Assembly: GCF_000718255.1 (NCBI RefSeq)
Contig: NZ_JOFJ01000003.1
Coordinates: forward strand, 1 to 64,000
DNA from: Spirillospora albida
GTDB lineage: Bacteria > Actinomycetota > Actinomycetes > Streptosporangiales > Streptosporangiaceae
Reading direction: 5' to 3'
Length of the DNA stretch: 64,000 bases
Position numbers and translations under genes: made by a program. Below the pieces are notes generated by a model, which ran no database searches, was not told the DNA's origin, and worked only from the letters and a program-made list of their open reading frames with translations. Below are positions 19,305 to 28,090 of this stretch, piece after piece (positions within the stretch are counted from its first letter, which is position 1; each line of letters starts with the position of its first letter).

Positions 19305-20195
19305 TCATGGAACGAACACCGCGAGGGGCTTCGCGACCTGGGCCTGCTCCTCCACCAGGGCGAGGAGCGTTCCGTCGGGGGCGAAGACGCCCACCGGCCC
19401 GGGACCGAGCCCCGCCGCCGGGAGCCGTCCGCCGTGCATCACCTTGCGCGCCTCGTCCGCCGACACGTCCCGCCGCGGGAACGCGGCCGCTACCGCCTGC
19501 GCCATCGGCAGGATCTCCAGCTCGGCCGCCAGTTCGTCGAGCGTGCGCGCCGACGCGAGGTCGTAGGGGCCGACGCGTGTCCGGCGCAGCGCCGTCAGGT
19601 GCCCACCGCAGCCGAGCGCCGCGCCGAGGTCGCGGGCCAGCGCCCGGATGTAGGTGCCGGACGAGCAGGCGATGGACACGTCCACGTCGATCAGGTCGCC
19701 GGACCGCCGCACTTCCGTCACCGTGAAGGAGTGCACGGTGACCGGCCGCGCCTTCAACGCGACCTCCTCGCCCTGCCGGGCCATCTTGTAGGCCCGCCTG
19801 CCGTCCACCTTGATCGCACTGACCTGCGGCGGAACCTGCTGGATCGGGCCGGTCAGCGCCACGATCCCGGCATGCAGCGCCGCGTCGCCCACGGCGGCGG
19901 CCGACGCCGTCGCGGTGGTCTCGCCCTCCGCGTCGTCGGTGTTCGTCGACTCGCCCAGCCGGATCGTCCCGTCGTAGCCCTTCTCGGTCAGCGCGAGATG
20001 GCCGAGCAGGCGCGTGGCCTTGCCGACCCCCAGCACGAGGACGCCCGTCGCCATCGGGTCCAGCGTCCCCGCGTGCCCGACCCGGCGCGTCTTCGCCAGC
20101 CGCCGCATCCGGCCCACCACATCGTGGGACGTCCAGCCCGCCGGCTTGTCCACGATGACGAGTCCCGATTCCATCCCGCTCTCTTTCCCGTTCAT
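19305..20195 (-). CDS. truB: tRNA pseudouridine(55) synthase
   Basis: It converts U55 to pseudouridine in the T-arm of tRNAs. The catalytic Asp is D46 in GHAGTLDPMATG; KVDGRRAY and SSGTYIRALARDLG are further family blocks, and a C-terminal PUA-like extension is present. The ATG at 20195 overlaps the nrnA stop by ATGA and is chosen for that coupling. The internal ATG at MESGLVIVDK would also give an intact enzyme. Confidence 0.95.
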   Translation of the reverse strand: MNGKESGMESGLVIVDKPAGWTSHDVVGRMRRLAKTRRVGHAGTLDPMATGVLVLGVGKATRLLGHLALTEKGYDGTIRLGESTNTDDAEGETTATASAAAVGDAALHAGIVALTGPIQQVPPQVSAIKVDGRRAYKMARQGEEVALKARPVTVHSFTVTEVRRSGDLIDVDVSIACSSGTYIRALARDLGAALGCGGHLTALRRTRVGPYDLASARTLDELAAELEILPMAQAVAAAFPRRDVSADEARKVMHGGRLPAAGLGPGPVGVFAPDGTLLALVEEQAQVAKPLAVFVP

Positions 20196-21439
20196 GTCTC
20201 CGCCGTCAGCAGCGCGCGAAGCCGGTCGAGCGCCCTCCCGGGCGGGCCGGGCCACAGGAACCCCGCCATCTCCCGATGCCCGCCGCCGCCCAGCGCGGCG
20301 CACACGCCGCTCAGGTCGACCCCGCCCTTGGAACGGGCCGACACGTACCAGCGGCCGTCGTCGGTCTCCTTGCAGACGATCGCGACCTCCGCCTCGTCCG
20401 TCCGGCGGAGCTGGTCGATGACGCCCTCGAGCCGGTCGTAGCCGACGCCCTCGGCCAGCCGGTCGGCGCGGGTGATCGTCGTCCAGACCAAACCCCGGCC
20501 GCCCGCCGCGTCCCGCTCCAGCCGCGCGCGGGCCAGCGCTCCCGCGAGGACCCGCAGGTAGCCGAACGGCGCGCGGTCCCACAGCTCCCGCGCCACGGCC
20601 GCCGGCCGCGCGCCCGCCGCCAGCAGCCGCGCCGCGAGGGCGTGCACCGCCGGCGTCGTGGACGGGTACTTGAACGATCCGGTGTCGCTGGCCAGCCCCG
20701 CGTACAGGTTCTGCGCCATGTCGCGGTCCAGGGGGACGCCGAGCCGCCGGATCAGCTCCTCGGCGAGCACCGCCGTCGCGGCCGCGTCCGGGTCGACGAG
20801 CCGCGTCCCGCCGAAGCCGGCGTTGGACGCGTGGTGGTCGATGACGACCAGGTCGCCGGCCCGCGCCGCGCGGCCGGCGAGCGAGCCGAGCCGCGCGGGG
20901 TCCGCCGAGTCCAGCGCGATCAGCAGGCGGGGGGCGGCGGGCATCCGGCCCGGCTCGACCAGGATGTCCTGCCCCGGCAGGAACCGGAGGGACGCCGGGA
21001 CGCCGAACGGCTCACCGAACGACGCCGTCACATGCTTGCCCAGGACGCGCAGCGCCCGGCCCAATGCGAGCATCGAGCCGAGCGCGTCGCCGTCAGGGAC
21101 CACATGGCAGGCGAGGCTCACCTCGCCCGCCGCGCGGATCAGCCGGACCGCGCGGTCCCACTCCAGGTCGTCCGGGGGTGCGGGCGCTCCGGCGCGGAAC
21201 GGGCGCGGGACGGCGTCATGACCGCCGGTCTCCCGCACGCGCACGGCATGCCCGCCGCCCTCCCCGCCGCGTTGTCCCGCGTCGGACGAAGCGCCCTCTC
21301 CCGCGCTCGGCCCGGCGGTCACGGCGGCAGGAGGTTCCGCGCGCCCTTCGGGAGCGGGCACTGCCGCCGGCGGTTCTCCGCGTCCCTCGGGAGCGGGCAC
21401 TACGGCCGGTGGTTCCCCGCGTCCCTGCGGAGCGGTCAC
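20192..21439 (-). CDS. nrnA: Bifunctional oligoribonuclease/pAp phosphatase (DHH family)
   Basis: It hydrolyses nanoRNAs and 3'-phosphoadenosine 5'-phosphate. DHH motifs are visible: HVVPDGDALGS, LIALDSAD, VIDHHASN and GLASDTGSF. The C-terminal DHHA1 motif is GGGGHREMAG. An unusual N-terminal extension of about 80 residues precedes the catalytic domain and begins with three copies of a 13-residue repeat (PAPEGRGEPPAAV-like), clearly repeated in the DNA at 21320-21439. The start overlaps the rbfA stop by ATGA. A later start cannot be excluded, but none has better support. Confidence 0.9.
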   Translation of the reverse strand: MTAPQGRGEPPAVVPAPEGRGEPPAAVPAPEGRAEPPAAVTAGPSAGEGASSDAGQRGGEGGGHAVRVRETGGHDAVPRPFRAGAPAPPDDLEWDRAVRLIRAAGEVSLACHVVPDGDALGSMLALGRALRVLGKHVTASFGEPFGVPASLRFLPGQDILVEPGRMPAAPRLLIALDSADPARLGSLAGRAARAGDLVVIDHHASNAGFGGTRLVDPDAAATAVLAEELIRRLGVPLDRDMAQNLYAGLASDTGSFKYPSTTPAVHALAARLLAAGARPAAVARELWDRAPFGYLRVLAGALARARLERDAAGGRGLVWTTITRADRLAEGVGYDRLEGVIDQLRRTDEAEVAIVCKETDDGRWYVSARSKGGVDLSGVCAALGGGGHREMAGFLWPGPPGRALDRLRALLTAET

Positions 21440-21942
21440 GGCGCCGGGCGTCCCGGAGGGCCGTCCTCACCGTCCTCCGCCTCGTCGAGACCGTCGAGGT
21501 CGTCGTCTTCGTCGCCGGCGTCCTCGTCGTCCTCCCGGTAGGGGTTCGGGTCCCCGGCGGGGGTCGCGCTCTGGGCCGCCCGCGCGACCTCGGCGTCCTT
21601 CGCGCGGGCGCGCGCGAGCAGATCGTCGATGTGCGCCACGTTCTCCATGACGGAGTCCATGACGAACGTGATGCTGGGCGTGTGCCGGACCCCGGTCTTG
21701 CGCCCGACCTCCGACCGGATGACGCCCTTGGCGCTCTCCAGCGCCGCGGCCGTCTCGGCGCGCTCGCCGTCCGACCCGTACACCGTGTAGTACACGGTCG
21801 CGTCGCGCAGGTCGTTGGTGATGCGGGTGTCCGTCACGGTCACGAAGCCGAGCCGCGGATCCTTGATCCGGCGCTCCAGCATCTCGGCCACGATCTGCTG
21901 GATGCGGTCGGCGAGCTTGCGCGCGCGAGCTGCGTCCACCAT
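21436..21942 (-). CDS. rbfA: 30S ribosome-binding factor A
   Basis: The cold-responsive 16S rRNA maturation factor has a KH-like fold. ADRIQQIVAEMLERRIKDPR and TPSITFVMDSVMENVAHIDDL are family signatures. The core (about 110 residues) is followed by a strongly acidic tail (EDDEDAGDEDDDLDGLDEAE) typical of actinobacterial forms. It lies 15 bp after the DUF503 gene and is coupled to nrnA. Confidence 0.95.
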   Translation of the reverse strand: MVDAARARKLADRIQQIVAEMLERRIKDPRLGFVTVTDTRITNDLRDATVYYTVYGSDGERAETAAALESAKGVIRSEVGRKTGVRHTPSITFVMDSVMENVAHIDDLLARARAKDAEVARAAQSATPAGDPNPYREDDEDAGDEDDDLDGLDEAEDGEDGPPGRPAP

Positions 21943-21957
21943 GATCGCACTCCCTTT

Positions 21958-22254
21958 CTAATCTTCGTCATGGAAAAGCCGCTGCCGCGCCGACAGCAGC
22001 TCGATCTCGGGGCGTCCCGCGACGAGGCGCTCGCACTGCTCGAGGACCCGGGTGCAGTTGGCGGCGGTGCCCGAGACCACCGCGATGCCGATCTCCGCCC
22101 GGCGGTGCAGATCGTTGTCGCCCGTCTCGGCGACCGCCACTCCGGGGAAGTGCTTCTGCACCTCCGCGATGACCGGCCTGATGACGGACCGCTTCTGCTT
22201 CAGCGAACGGACGTCGCCGAGCAGCAGGTCCAGCGTCAGCGCACCCACGTACAC
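21958..22254 (-). CDS. DUF503 family protein
   Basis: The 98-residue protein VYVGALTLDLLL...SLKQKRSVIRPVIAEVQKHF is the YlxP/DUF503 family found between infB and rbfA, with a proposed role in ribosome biogenesis. I choose the GTG at 22254 because the upstream GAGGTGATC can serve as ribosome-binding site and the result matches the usual family length. The frame opens further upstream (to 22428), but that part is low-complexity and overlaps the infB-DUF503 spacer. Confidence 0.88.
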   Translation of the reverse strand: MYVGALTLDLLLGDVRSLKQKRSVIRPVIAEVQKHFPGVAVAETGDNDLHRRAEIGIAVVSGTAANCTRVLEQCERLVAGRPEIELLSARQRLFHDED

Positions 22255-22455
22255 GTGATGGATCACCTCGAGATCTTCAGAAGCCAGAACGACGGCGGAC
22301 GGCCGCGGTGTTCCCGGGACCTCGCCATGGGATGCTCCCGTCGCCGCGGCACCGTACGGAGAGCCGGGCCGGCCGCCGGCGGAACCGGTCGCGACACCGA
22401 CCCTAGGAGATCCCCGGTGCCGTGTCACCAGAATAAACGATCTTCAAGCCGACGG

Positions 22456-22500
22456 GCCCGCGCCCCGTCCCGGCCGCTTGGGCCGGGACGGGGCGCGGGC
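22456..22500 (-). terminator. Strong GC-rich terminator hairpin after infB
   Basis: A perfect 20-bp stem (GCCCGCGCCCCGTCCCGGCC and complement) with a 5-nt loop begins 10 bp after the infB stop. There is no T-tract. It separates infB from the DUF503-rbfA-nrnA-truB unit, which may have its own promoter in 22255-22455. Confidence 0.8.
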
Positions 22501-22510
22501 TGCCGTCGCC

Positions 22511-25500
22511 TCAGTCGCGGGGCTTCTCCCGCATCTCGAAGCACTCGACGACGTCGCCGAGCTTGATGTCGTTGTAACCGACGCCGATACCGCACTCGAA
22601 GCCCTCGCGGACCTCGGTCGCGTCGTCCTTGAAGCGGCGCAGCGACGACACCGTGAGGTTGTCGGCGACCACGACGCCGTCGCGGACCAGGCGCGCCTTC
22701 GCGTTGCGCTGGATGATGCCGGAGGTGACCATCGAACCGCCGATGTTGCCGATCCGCGGCACCTTGAAGATCTCGCGGATCTCCGCGGTACCGAGCTGGA
22801 CCTCCTCGAACTCCGGCTTGAGCATGCCCTTGAGGGCCGCCTCGATCTCCTCGATCGCCTGGTAGATGACCGAGTAGTACCGGATGTCGACGCCCTCGCG
22901 GTCGGCGAGCTCCTGCGCGTTGCGCTCCGGCCGGACGTTGAAGCCGAGGATGACCGCGCCGTCCGACGCCAGCGAGAGGTTGACGTCGTCCTGCGTGATC
23001 GCGCCGACGCCGCGGCGGATGATGCGCAGGTTGACCTCCTCGCCCACGTCGATCTTGAGGAGCGAGTCCTCCAGGGCCTCCACCGAACCGGACACGTCGC
23101 CCTTGAGGATGAGCAGCAGCTCCTGCCGCTCGCCCCGCTCCAGGTCCTTGAACAGCTCCTCGAGGGAGCTGCTCTTGCGGCTCTTGAGCAGTTCGGCGTT
23201 GCGCTTGCGGGCGACCCGCTTGTCGGCGATCTGGCGGGCGACCCGGTCGTCCTCGACGACCAGGAAGTTGTCCCCCGCACCCGGCACGGCCGCGAGGCCG
23301 AGCACGAGCACCGGACGGGACGGGCCCGCCTCCTCGACGTGGTTGCCGTTCTCGTCGAGCATCGCGCGGACGCGGCCGTGGGCCACACCGCAGACGATGG
23401 AGTCGCCGACCCGCAGCGTGCCGCGCTGCACCAGCACGGTCGCCACGGCGCCCCGGCCCTTGTCCAGGTTGGCCTCGATGGCCGAGCCCTGGGCGGGCAT
23501 GTCGGGGTTGGCCTTCAGCTCCAGCTCGGCGTCGGCGGTCAGGACGACCGCCTCGAGCAGTCCCTCGATGTTGATGCCCTGCTTGGCGGACACGTCGACG
23601 AACTGGGTCTGGCCGCCGAACTCCTCGGCGATCAGGCCGTACTCGGTGAGCTGCGCGCGGACCCGCTGCGGGTCGGCGCCCTCGACGTCGATCTTGTTGA
23701 CCGCCACCACGATCGGCACCCCGGCGGCGGTGGCGTGGTCGATCGCCTCGGTCGTCTGCGGCTTGACGCCGTCGTCCGCGGCGACCACCAGCACCACCAG
23801 GTCGGTGGTGTCGGCACCGCGGGCACGCATGGCGGTGAACGCCTCGTGACCCGGGGTGTCGATGAAGGTGATCTTGCGCTCTTCGCCGTCGACCTCGGTC
23901 TCGACCTGGTAGGCGCCGATGTGCTGGGTGATGCCGCCGGCCTCGCCCGCGACCACGTTCGCCTTCCGGATGGCGTCCAGCAGCTTGGTCTTACCGTGGT
24001 CGACGTGGCCCATGACGGTGACCACGGGCGGACGGGCCTCGAGGTGCTCCTCGCCGCCCTCGTCCTCGCCGTACTCGATGTCGAACGACTCGAGCAGCGC
24101 GCGGTCCTCGTCCTCGGGGCTGACGACCTGGACGTCGAAGTCCAGCTCGGCCCCGAGCAGCTCGAGGTCGGTCGGGTCGACCGACTGCGTCGCGGTGAGC
24201 ATCTTGCCGAGGTGCATCATGATCGCGACGAGCGACGCCGGGTTGGCGCCGATCTTCTCGGCGAAGTCGGTCAGCGACGCGCCCTGCGGCAGCCGGATCG
24301 TCTTGCCGTTGCCGCGCGGGGCGGAGACGCCGCCGACGGCGGGCGCCTGCATGTTCTCGAACTCTTGACGGCGCGCGCGCTTCGACTTGCGCCCGCGGGC
24401 CGGCCGGCCCCCGGGGCGTCCGAACGCGCCCTGCGTGCCGCCGCGGCCGCGGCCGCCGCCACCCGGACGGGGACCGAAGCCACCGCCACCGGGACGGCCC
24501 GCGCCGCCACCGCCGCCACCGGCGCGGGGGGCGCCGAAGCCGCCGCCGCCACCCGGACGGCCACCGCCGCCGGGACGGCCGCCGCCACCACCCGGACGGC
24601 CACCGCCGCCGGGACGGCCACCGCCGCCGCCACCGCCGGGACCGCCGCGGCCGGGCGCACCGGCCGGACGGGAGGACGGCATGTTCATCGGGCTCGGCCG
24701 CGGGCCGCCCGGCCGGGGCGGCATGCCGCCCGCCGGGCTGGGACGGGGACCGCCGGCGCCGGGGGCGCCGGGACGCGGACCGCCGGGACGGGGCCCACCG
24801 GGCCGGTCACCGCCGGCCGCGGGCGCGCCCGCGGGGCCGGCGCCCGGCCGCGGGCCGGGCCGGGGTCCCGGCTTGGGCGCCTGGCCCATGCCGGTGTTGG
24901 TCGAGCTGAACGGGTTGTTGCCCGGACGCGGGCGGCCGCCGCCGGCGCCGCCGGGACGGGCCGCCGGACGCGGGCCCGGCTTGGGCGCGCGCGGACCGGG
25001 CTTCGGACCGCCCGGAGCAGCCGGACCGCCCGGAGCCGCCGGGCCGCCGGCGGGCGGGGCGCTCGGCGCCTTCGCCGCGGGCACCTCCGGCACGGCGGGC
25101 GCCGGTGGGGTCACCGGGGTGCTCGGCGCGGGCGGGACGGGCGGACGGGGGCCCGGCTTGGGGCCGGGACCGGCGCCCGGAGCGCCTGCGGGACCCGGAG
25201 CGCCTGCCGGACCCGGCTTCGGCGCGGGCGGACGGGGCGCCGCGGGACGCGGCGCGGCCGGACGGGTGCCGCTCTCGGCACCGGCGGCGGGCGCTCCAGC
25301 GCCGGCCGGCGGACCCGGACGCGGTGCCGCCGGGCGGGGACCGGGGGTCGGCCGCTTCTGGCCGCCTCCGCCCTTGCCGCCCTTGGCGGGCGAAGAAGAA
25401 GAGTTGGAGAAGGCTTCTGTGAGCCTGCGAACGACCGGCGCCTCTATCGTGGAGGACGCCGACCGTACGAACTCGCCCATTTCCTGGAGCTTGGCCATGA

Positions 25501-25558
25501 CGACCTTGCTCTCGACGCCGAACTCCTTGGCGAGTTCGTAAACCCGGACCTTGGCCAC
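22511..25558 (-). CDS. infB: Translation initiation factor IF-2
   Basis: The 1015-residue GTPase delivers initiator tRNA to the 30S subunit. The N-terminal IF2_N helical domain (residues 1-52, VRVYELAKEFGVESKVV) is followed by about 340 residues of Pro/Gly/Ala/Arg-rich sequence. The G domain has G1 GHVDHGKT near residue 518, G3 DTPGH near 566 and G4 NKID near 621, and domains II to IV follow. The disordered region is longer than in E. coli but usual for actinomycetes. ylxR lies upstream, in the standard order. Confidence 0.97.
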   Translation of the reverse strand: MAKVRVYELAKEFGVESKVVMAKLQEMGEFVRSASSTIEAPVVRRLTEAFSNSSSSPAKGGKGGGGQKRPTPGPRPAAPRPGPPAGAGAPAAGAESGTRPAAPRPAAPRPPAPKPGPAGAPGPAGAPGAGPGPKPGPRPPVPPAPSTPVTPPAPAVPEVPAAKAPSAPPAGGPAAPGGPAAPGGPKPGPRAPKPGPRPAARPGGAGGGRPRPGNNPFSSTNTGMGQAPKPGPRPGPRPGAGPAGAPAAGGDRPGGPRPGGPRPGAPGAGGPRPSPAGGMPPRPGGPRPSPMNMPSSRPAGAPGRGGPGGGGGGGRPGGGGRPGGGGGRPGGGGRPGGGGGFGAPRAGGGGGGAGRPGGGGFGPRPGGGGRGRGGTQGAFGRPGGRPARGRKSKRARRQEFENMQAPAVGGVSAPRGNGKTIRLPQGASLTDFAEKIGANPASLVAIMMHLGKMLTATQSVDPTDLELLGAELDFDVQVVSPEDEDRALLESFDIEYGEDEGGEEHLEARPPVVTVMGHVDHGKTKLLDAIRKANVVAGEAGGITQHIGAYQVETEVDGEERKITFIDTPGHEAFTAMRARGADTTDLVVLVVAADDGVKPQTTEAIDHATAAGVPIVVAVNKIDVEGADPQRVRAQLTEYGLIAEEFGGQTQFVDVSAKQGINIEGLLEAVVLTADAELELKANPDMPAQGSAIEANLDKGRGAVATVLVQRGTLRVGDSIVCGVAHGRVRAMLDENGNHVEEAGPSRPVLVLGLAAVPGAGDNFLVVEDDRVARQIADKRVARKRNAELLKSRKSSSLEELFKDLERGERQELLLILKGDVSGSVEALEDSLLKIDVGEEVNLRIIRRGVGAITQDDVNLSLASDGAVILGFNVRPERNAQELADREGVDIRYYSVIYQAIEEIEAALKGMLKPEFEEVQLGTAEIREIFKVPRIGNIGGSMVTSGIIQRNAKARLVRDGVVVADNLTVSSLRRFKDDATEVREGFECGIGVGYNDIKLGDVVECFEMREKPRD

Positions 25559-25665
25559 TGCACTCCCTACTGGTCCGGGGGTGGGGCCTCCGGACCGTCG
25601 CTAACTTGCCGTACTCATCGCGGCGTGCTCATCGAGCGCTCATAGCAATCTCGACCTGCTTCCGA

Positions 25666-26007
25666 CTAGACGTCGCTTACCAATCGGCCATCCTGCTGCC
25701 GCGCGGCCCGCTCCGCAAGCCACGCCCGCAGCGCTTCGGTGTCGAGCGGACCCTTCAGGCGGAACGCCCGTGGGAACGCCCGACGTCGCTCTGCGAGCTC
25801 GAGACAACCGGGGTCGGGGTGCACATAGGCACCTCTTCCCGGCAGCCGCCCGCGGGGATCGGGGACGATGGCGTCCTCGACCACCACCAGGCGCAGCAAC
25901 CCGGACTTGGCCGTGCTGACCCGGCAGCCCACGCACATGCGCGACGGGACCGCCCGGTCACAACTCCTCAGTTTAGCGCGCCGACGCGTCGGCGGGACCG
26001 GTCGCAT
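25666..26007 (-). CDS. ylxR: YlxR/DUF448 RNA-binding protein
   Basis: The product has the family core RMCVGCRVSTAKSGLLRLVV and DPRGRLPGRGAYVHPDPGCLE. YlxR proteins bind nucleic acid or RNase P and sit between nusA and infB. The ATG at 26007 overlaps the nusA end by 35 bp and gives 113 residues; an internal ATG at 25938 starts directly at MCVGCR. The true start may lie between them, at a non-ATG codon. The 107-bp gap to infB contains no feature I can support. Confidence 0.88.
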   Translation of the reverse strand: MRPVPPTRRRAKLRSCDRAVPSRMCVGCRVSTAKSGLLRLVVVEDAIVPDPRGRLPGRGAYVHPDPGCLELAERRRAFPRAFRLKGPLDTEALRAWLAERAARQQDGRLVSDV

Positions 26008-27145
26008 GTTCTCCAGACTCAGACGGGGCCGGGGCGGGGGGTGCGGGGGTTCGTCCTGCCTCGGACGATGCCGGGGTGGAAGGTCCGGATTCGCCGCGCG
26101 ATTCCGGGCCCGGGACGCCGCGTCCGGACGGCTGGGCCGCCTGTCCGGGGCGCCCGGCGGGGCGGTCGTCGCCCCCGGGCTGCTCGGTGTCGGACCGGAT
26201 GTCGATCCGCCAGCCGGTGAGCCGGGCGGCGAGCCGGGCGTTCTGCCCCTCCTTGCCGATGGCGAGGGACAGCTGGTAGTCGGGCACGATGACCCGCGCC
26301 ACGCGCCCGTCGGCGTCCACGACCTCGACCCCGGAGACGCGGGCCGGGGACAGCGCGTTCTTGACGAGGTCGGCCGGGTCGTCCGACCAGTCCACGATGT
26401 CGATCTTCTCGCCGTGCAGCTCCGCCATCACGTTGCGGACGCGGCTGCCGAGGGGGCCGATGCAGGCGCCCTTGGCGTTCACGCCGGATTTGCGCGAGCG
26501 CACCGCGATCTTGGTGCGGTGGCCGGCCTCGCGGGCGATCGCGGCGATCTCCACCGTCCCGTCGGCGATCTCGGGGACCTCCAGCGCGAACAGCTTGCGG
26601 ACCAGGTTCGGGTGGGTGCGCGACAGCTGCACCGACGGGCCCCGGTGGCCCTTGCGGACCTGCACCACGTAGGCGCGCAGCCGCTCGCCGTGCTCGTACC
26701 GCTCGCCGGGCACCTGCTCCTGCGGGGGCAGGACGGCCTCGAGCCTGCCGAGGTCGACCAGGACGTTGCGCGGGTCCTTGCCCTGCTGGATGACGCCGCT
26801 GACGATGTCGCCCTCACGGCCGGCGTACTCGCCGAAGGTCAGCTCGTCCTCGGCGTCCCGGAGCCGCTGCAGGATGACCTGCTTGGCGGTGGTCGCCGCG
26901 ATCCGCCCGAAACCGGTGGGCGTGTCGTCGTACTCCCGGAGGGCCGCGCCCTCCTCGTCGGTCTCGGTCGCCCACACGGTGACGTGCCCGGTCGCGCGGT
27001 CGAGCTCGACGCGGGCCTTCGGCGCCGCGCCCTCGGTCCGGTGGTAGGCGATCAGCAGGGCGTCTTCGATGGCCTTGACGGCCACGTCGAGCGAGATGTC
27101 CTTCTCGCTCTCCAGGCTGCGCAGGGCAGTCATGTCGATGTCCAC
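25973..27145 (-). CDS. nusA: Transcription termination/antitermination factor NusA
   Basis: The 390-residue protein has the RNA-polymerase-binding N-terminal domain, then an S1 domain (about 110-180) and two KH domains with GACIGPLGSRVRNV and LAIGKEGQNARLAARLTGW. The C-terminal 60 residues are a disordered Pro/Ser/Gly tail, typical of actinobacterial NusA, which lacks the E. coli acidic repeats. It lies 13 bp from rimP, and the ylxR start overlaps its 3' end. Confidence 0.96.
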   Translation of the reverse strand: MDIDMTALRSLESEKDISLDVAVKAIEDALLIAYHRTEGAAPKARVELDRATGHVTVWATETDEEGAALREYDDTPTGFGRIAATTAKQVILQRLRDAEDELTFGEYAGREGDIVSGVIQQGKDPRNVLVDLGRLEAVLPPQEQVPGERYEHGERLRAYVVQVRKGHRGPSVQLSRTHPNLVRKLFALEVPEIADGTVEIAAIAREAGHRTKIAVRSRKSGVNAKGACIGPLGSRVRNVMAELHGEKIDIVDWSDDPADLVKNALSPARVSGVEVVDADGRVARVIVPDYQLSLAIGKEGQNARLAARLTGWRIDIRSDTEQPGGDDRPAGRPGQAAQPSGRGVPGPESRGESGPSTPASSEAGRTPAPPAPAPSESGEHATGPADASAR

Positions 27146-27158
27146 GTGGTTCCCCCCT

Positions 27159-27899
27159 CTAGTCCGGCTGAGCCGGAGAACGCGTTTCGTCGGCCTCGCC
27201 GGCCTCTGTGGCGGCGGCGTCCCCGGGAGCCGGGCCCCGCGTTCCCCCGTCGAGGGGGCGGAACTCCACTTGGACGCGGCCGCGGCCGAGCTCGCCGAGA
27301 AGGAACCGGCGCCGGCCCGCCGCCGGGTCGCCGTCGGCGCCCCCCTTGCCCGCGCCCTTGCCCTTGCCCTTGCCCTTGGCCTTGGTGACGACGTCGAACT
27401 CGACGGACTCGTCGTCGGCCGCGATCACGCGGCCCTCGACCTGGCCGCCGGCGGTCAGCGGCGCGACGACGAGGCGTCCGGCGGCGCGCCGCCAGTGCCG
27501 CGGCTCGGTGAGCGGGCGGTCGACGCCCGGCGAGGTGACCTCCAGCACGTACGCCGCGGAGCCCATGGCGTCGGAGCCGTCCAGCAGCGCCGAGGCGGTC
27601 TCGCTCAGCCGGGCGATGTCGTCGAGGCTCACGCCGCCGTCGGCGTCCACGACGATGCGGACGAGGCGGCGGCGCCCGGCGGGCCGGACGTCGACCTCCT
27701 CCAGGTCGAACCCCGCCTCGGCGACGGCGGGCGCCAGCAGCCCGGTCAGCGCGGCGATCGCGGCGTCGCGGGACGGCCGTCCGGCGCTCCCCCGGTCGGC
27801 GCCGCGGTCACCGGCCGCGCGCTCGGCTCCGGCCCGGCCTCCGGCGCCCCGGTGGGCGCGGCCCCCGTGAGCGCGGCCGCCGCGGGACTCGACGCTCAT
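27159..27899 (-). CDS. rimP: Ribosome maturation factor RimP
   Basis: It is needed for 30S maturation. The core contains GFDLEEVDVRPAGRRRLVRI, the signature YVLEVTSPGVDRPLTEPRHW and the C-terminal SH3-like domain. It is long for the family (246 residues) for two reasons. One is an N-terminal Arg/Gly-rich extension of about 45 residues. The other is an inserted basic run KAKGKGKGKGAGKGG inside the SH3-like domain, encoded by a hexanucleotide repeat at about 27351-27382. It is the first gene of the nusA-infB operon, divergent from the 28091 gene. Confidence 0.93.
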   Translation of the reverse strand: MSVESRGGRAHGGRAHRGAGGRAGAERAAGDRGADRGSAGRPSRDAAIAALTGLLAPAVAEAGFDLEEVDVRPAGRRRLVRIVVDADGGVSLDDIARLSETASALLDGSDAMGSAAYVLEVTSPGVDRPLTEPRHWRRAAGRLVVAPLTAGGQVEGRVIAADDESVEFDVVTKAKGKGKGKGAGKGGADGDPAAGRRRFLLGELGRGRVQVEFRPLDGGTRGPAPGDAAATEAGEADETRSPAQPD

Positions 27900-28090
27900 G
27901 GGTCCTCCTCATGTTGTGCCGATCTCGTGTGGTGCGCCTCAAGACTATCGACAGCCGGACACCGGAGCGGTCTTTCGGACAGCTCACCGGCGCGCCGGAT
28001 ATGGAATGCTTGAGCTGCCCTGATGGACGCGTCCGGGGATCGGGACCGCCGCGGGCCGACACCGCCATGCCACCCGGTGAGGAGACGCCC

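Noticed and set aside
24370..25400. Repeated Pro/Gly-coding blocks considered as a CRISPR-like or minisatellite array
   Set aside because: The units are irregular and in frame within infB, and they match the known disordered region of actinobacterial IF-2.
22478..25645. A 1055-codon plus-strand reading frame opposite infB, including Gly/Pro-rich repeats
   Set aside because: It is the antisense shadow of IF-2; the apparent repeats mirror the IF-2 low-complexity region.
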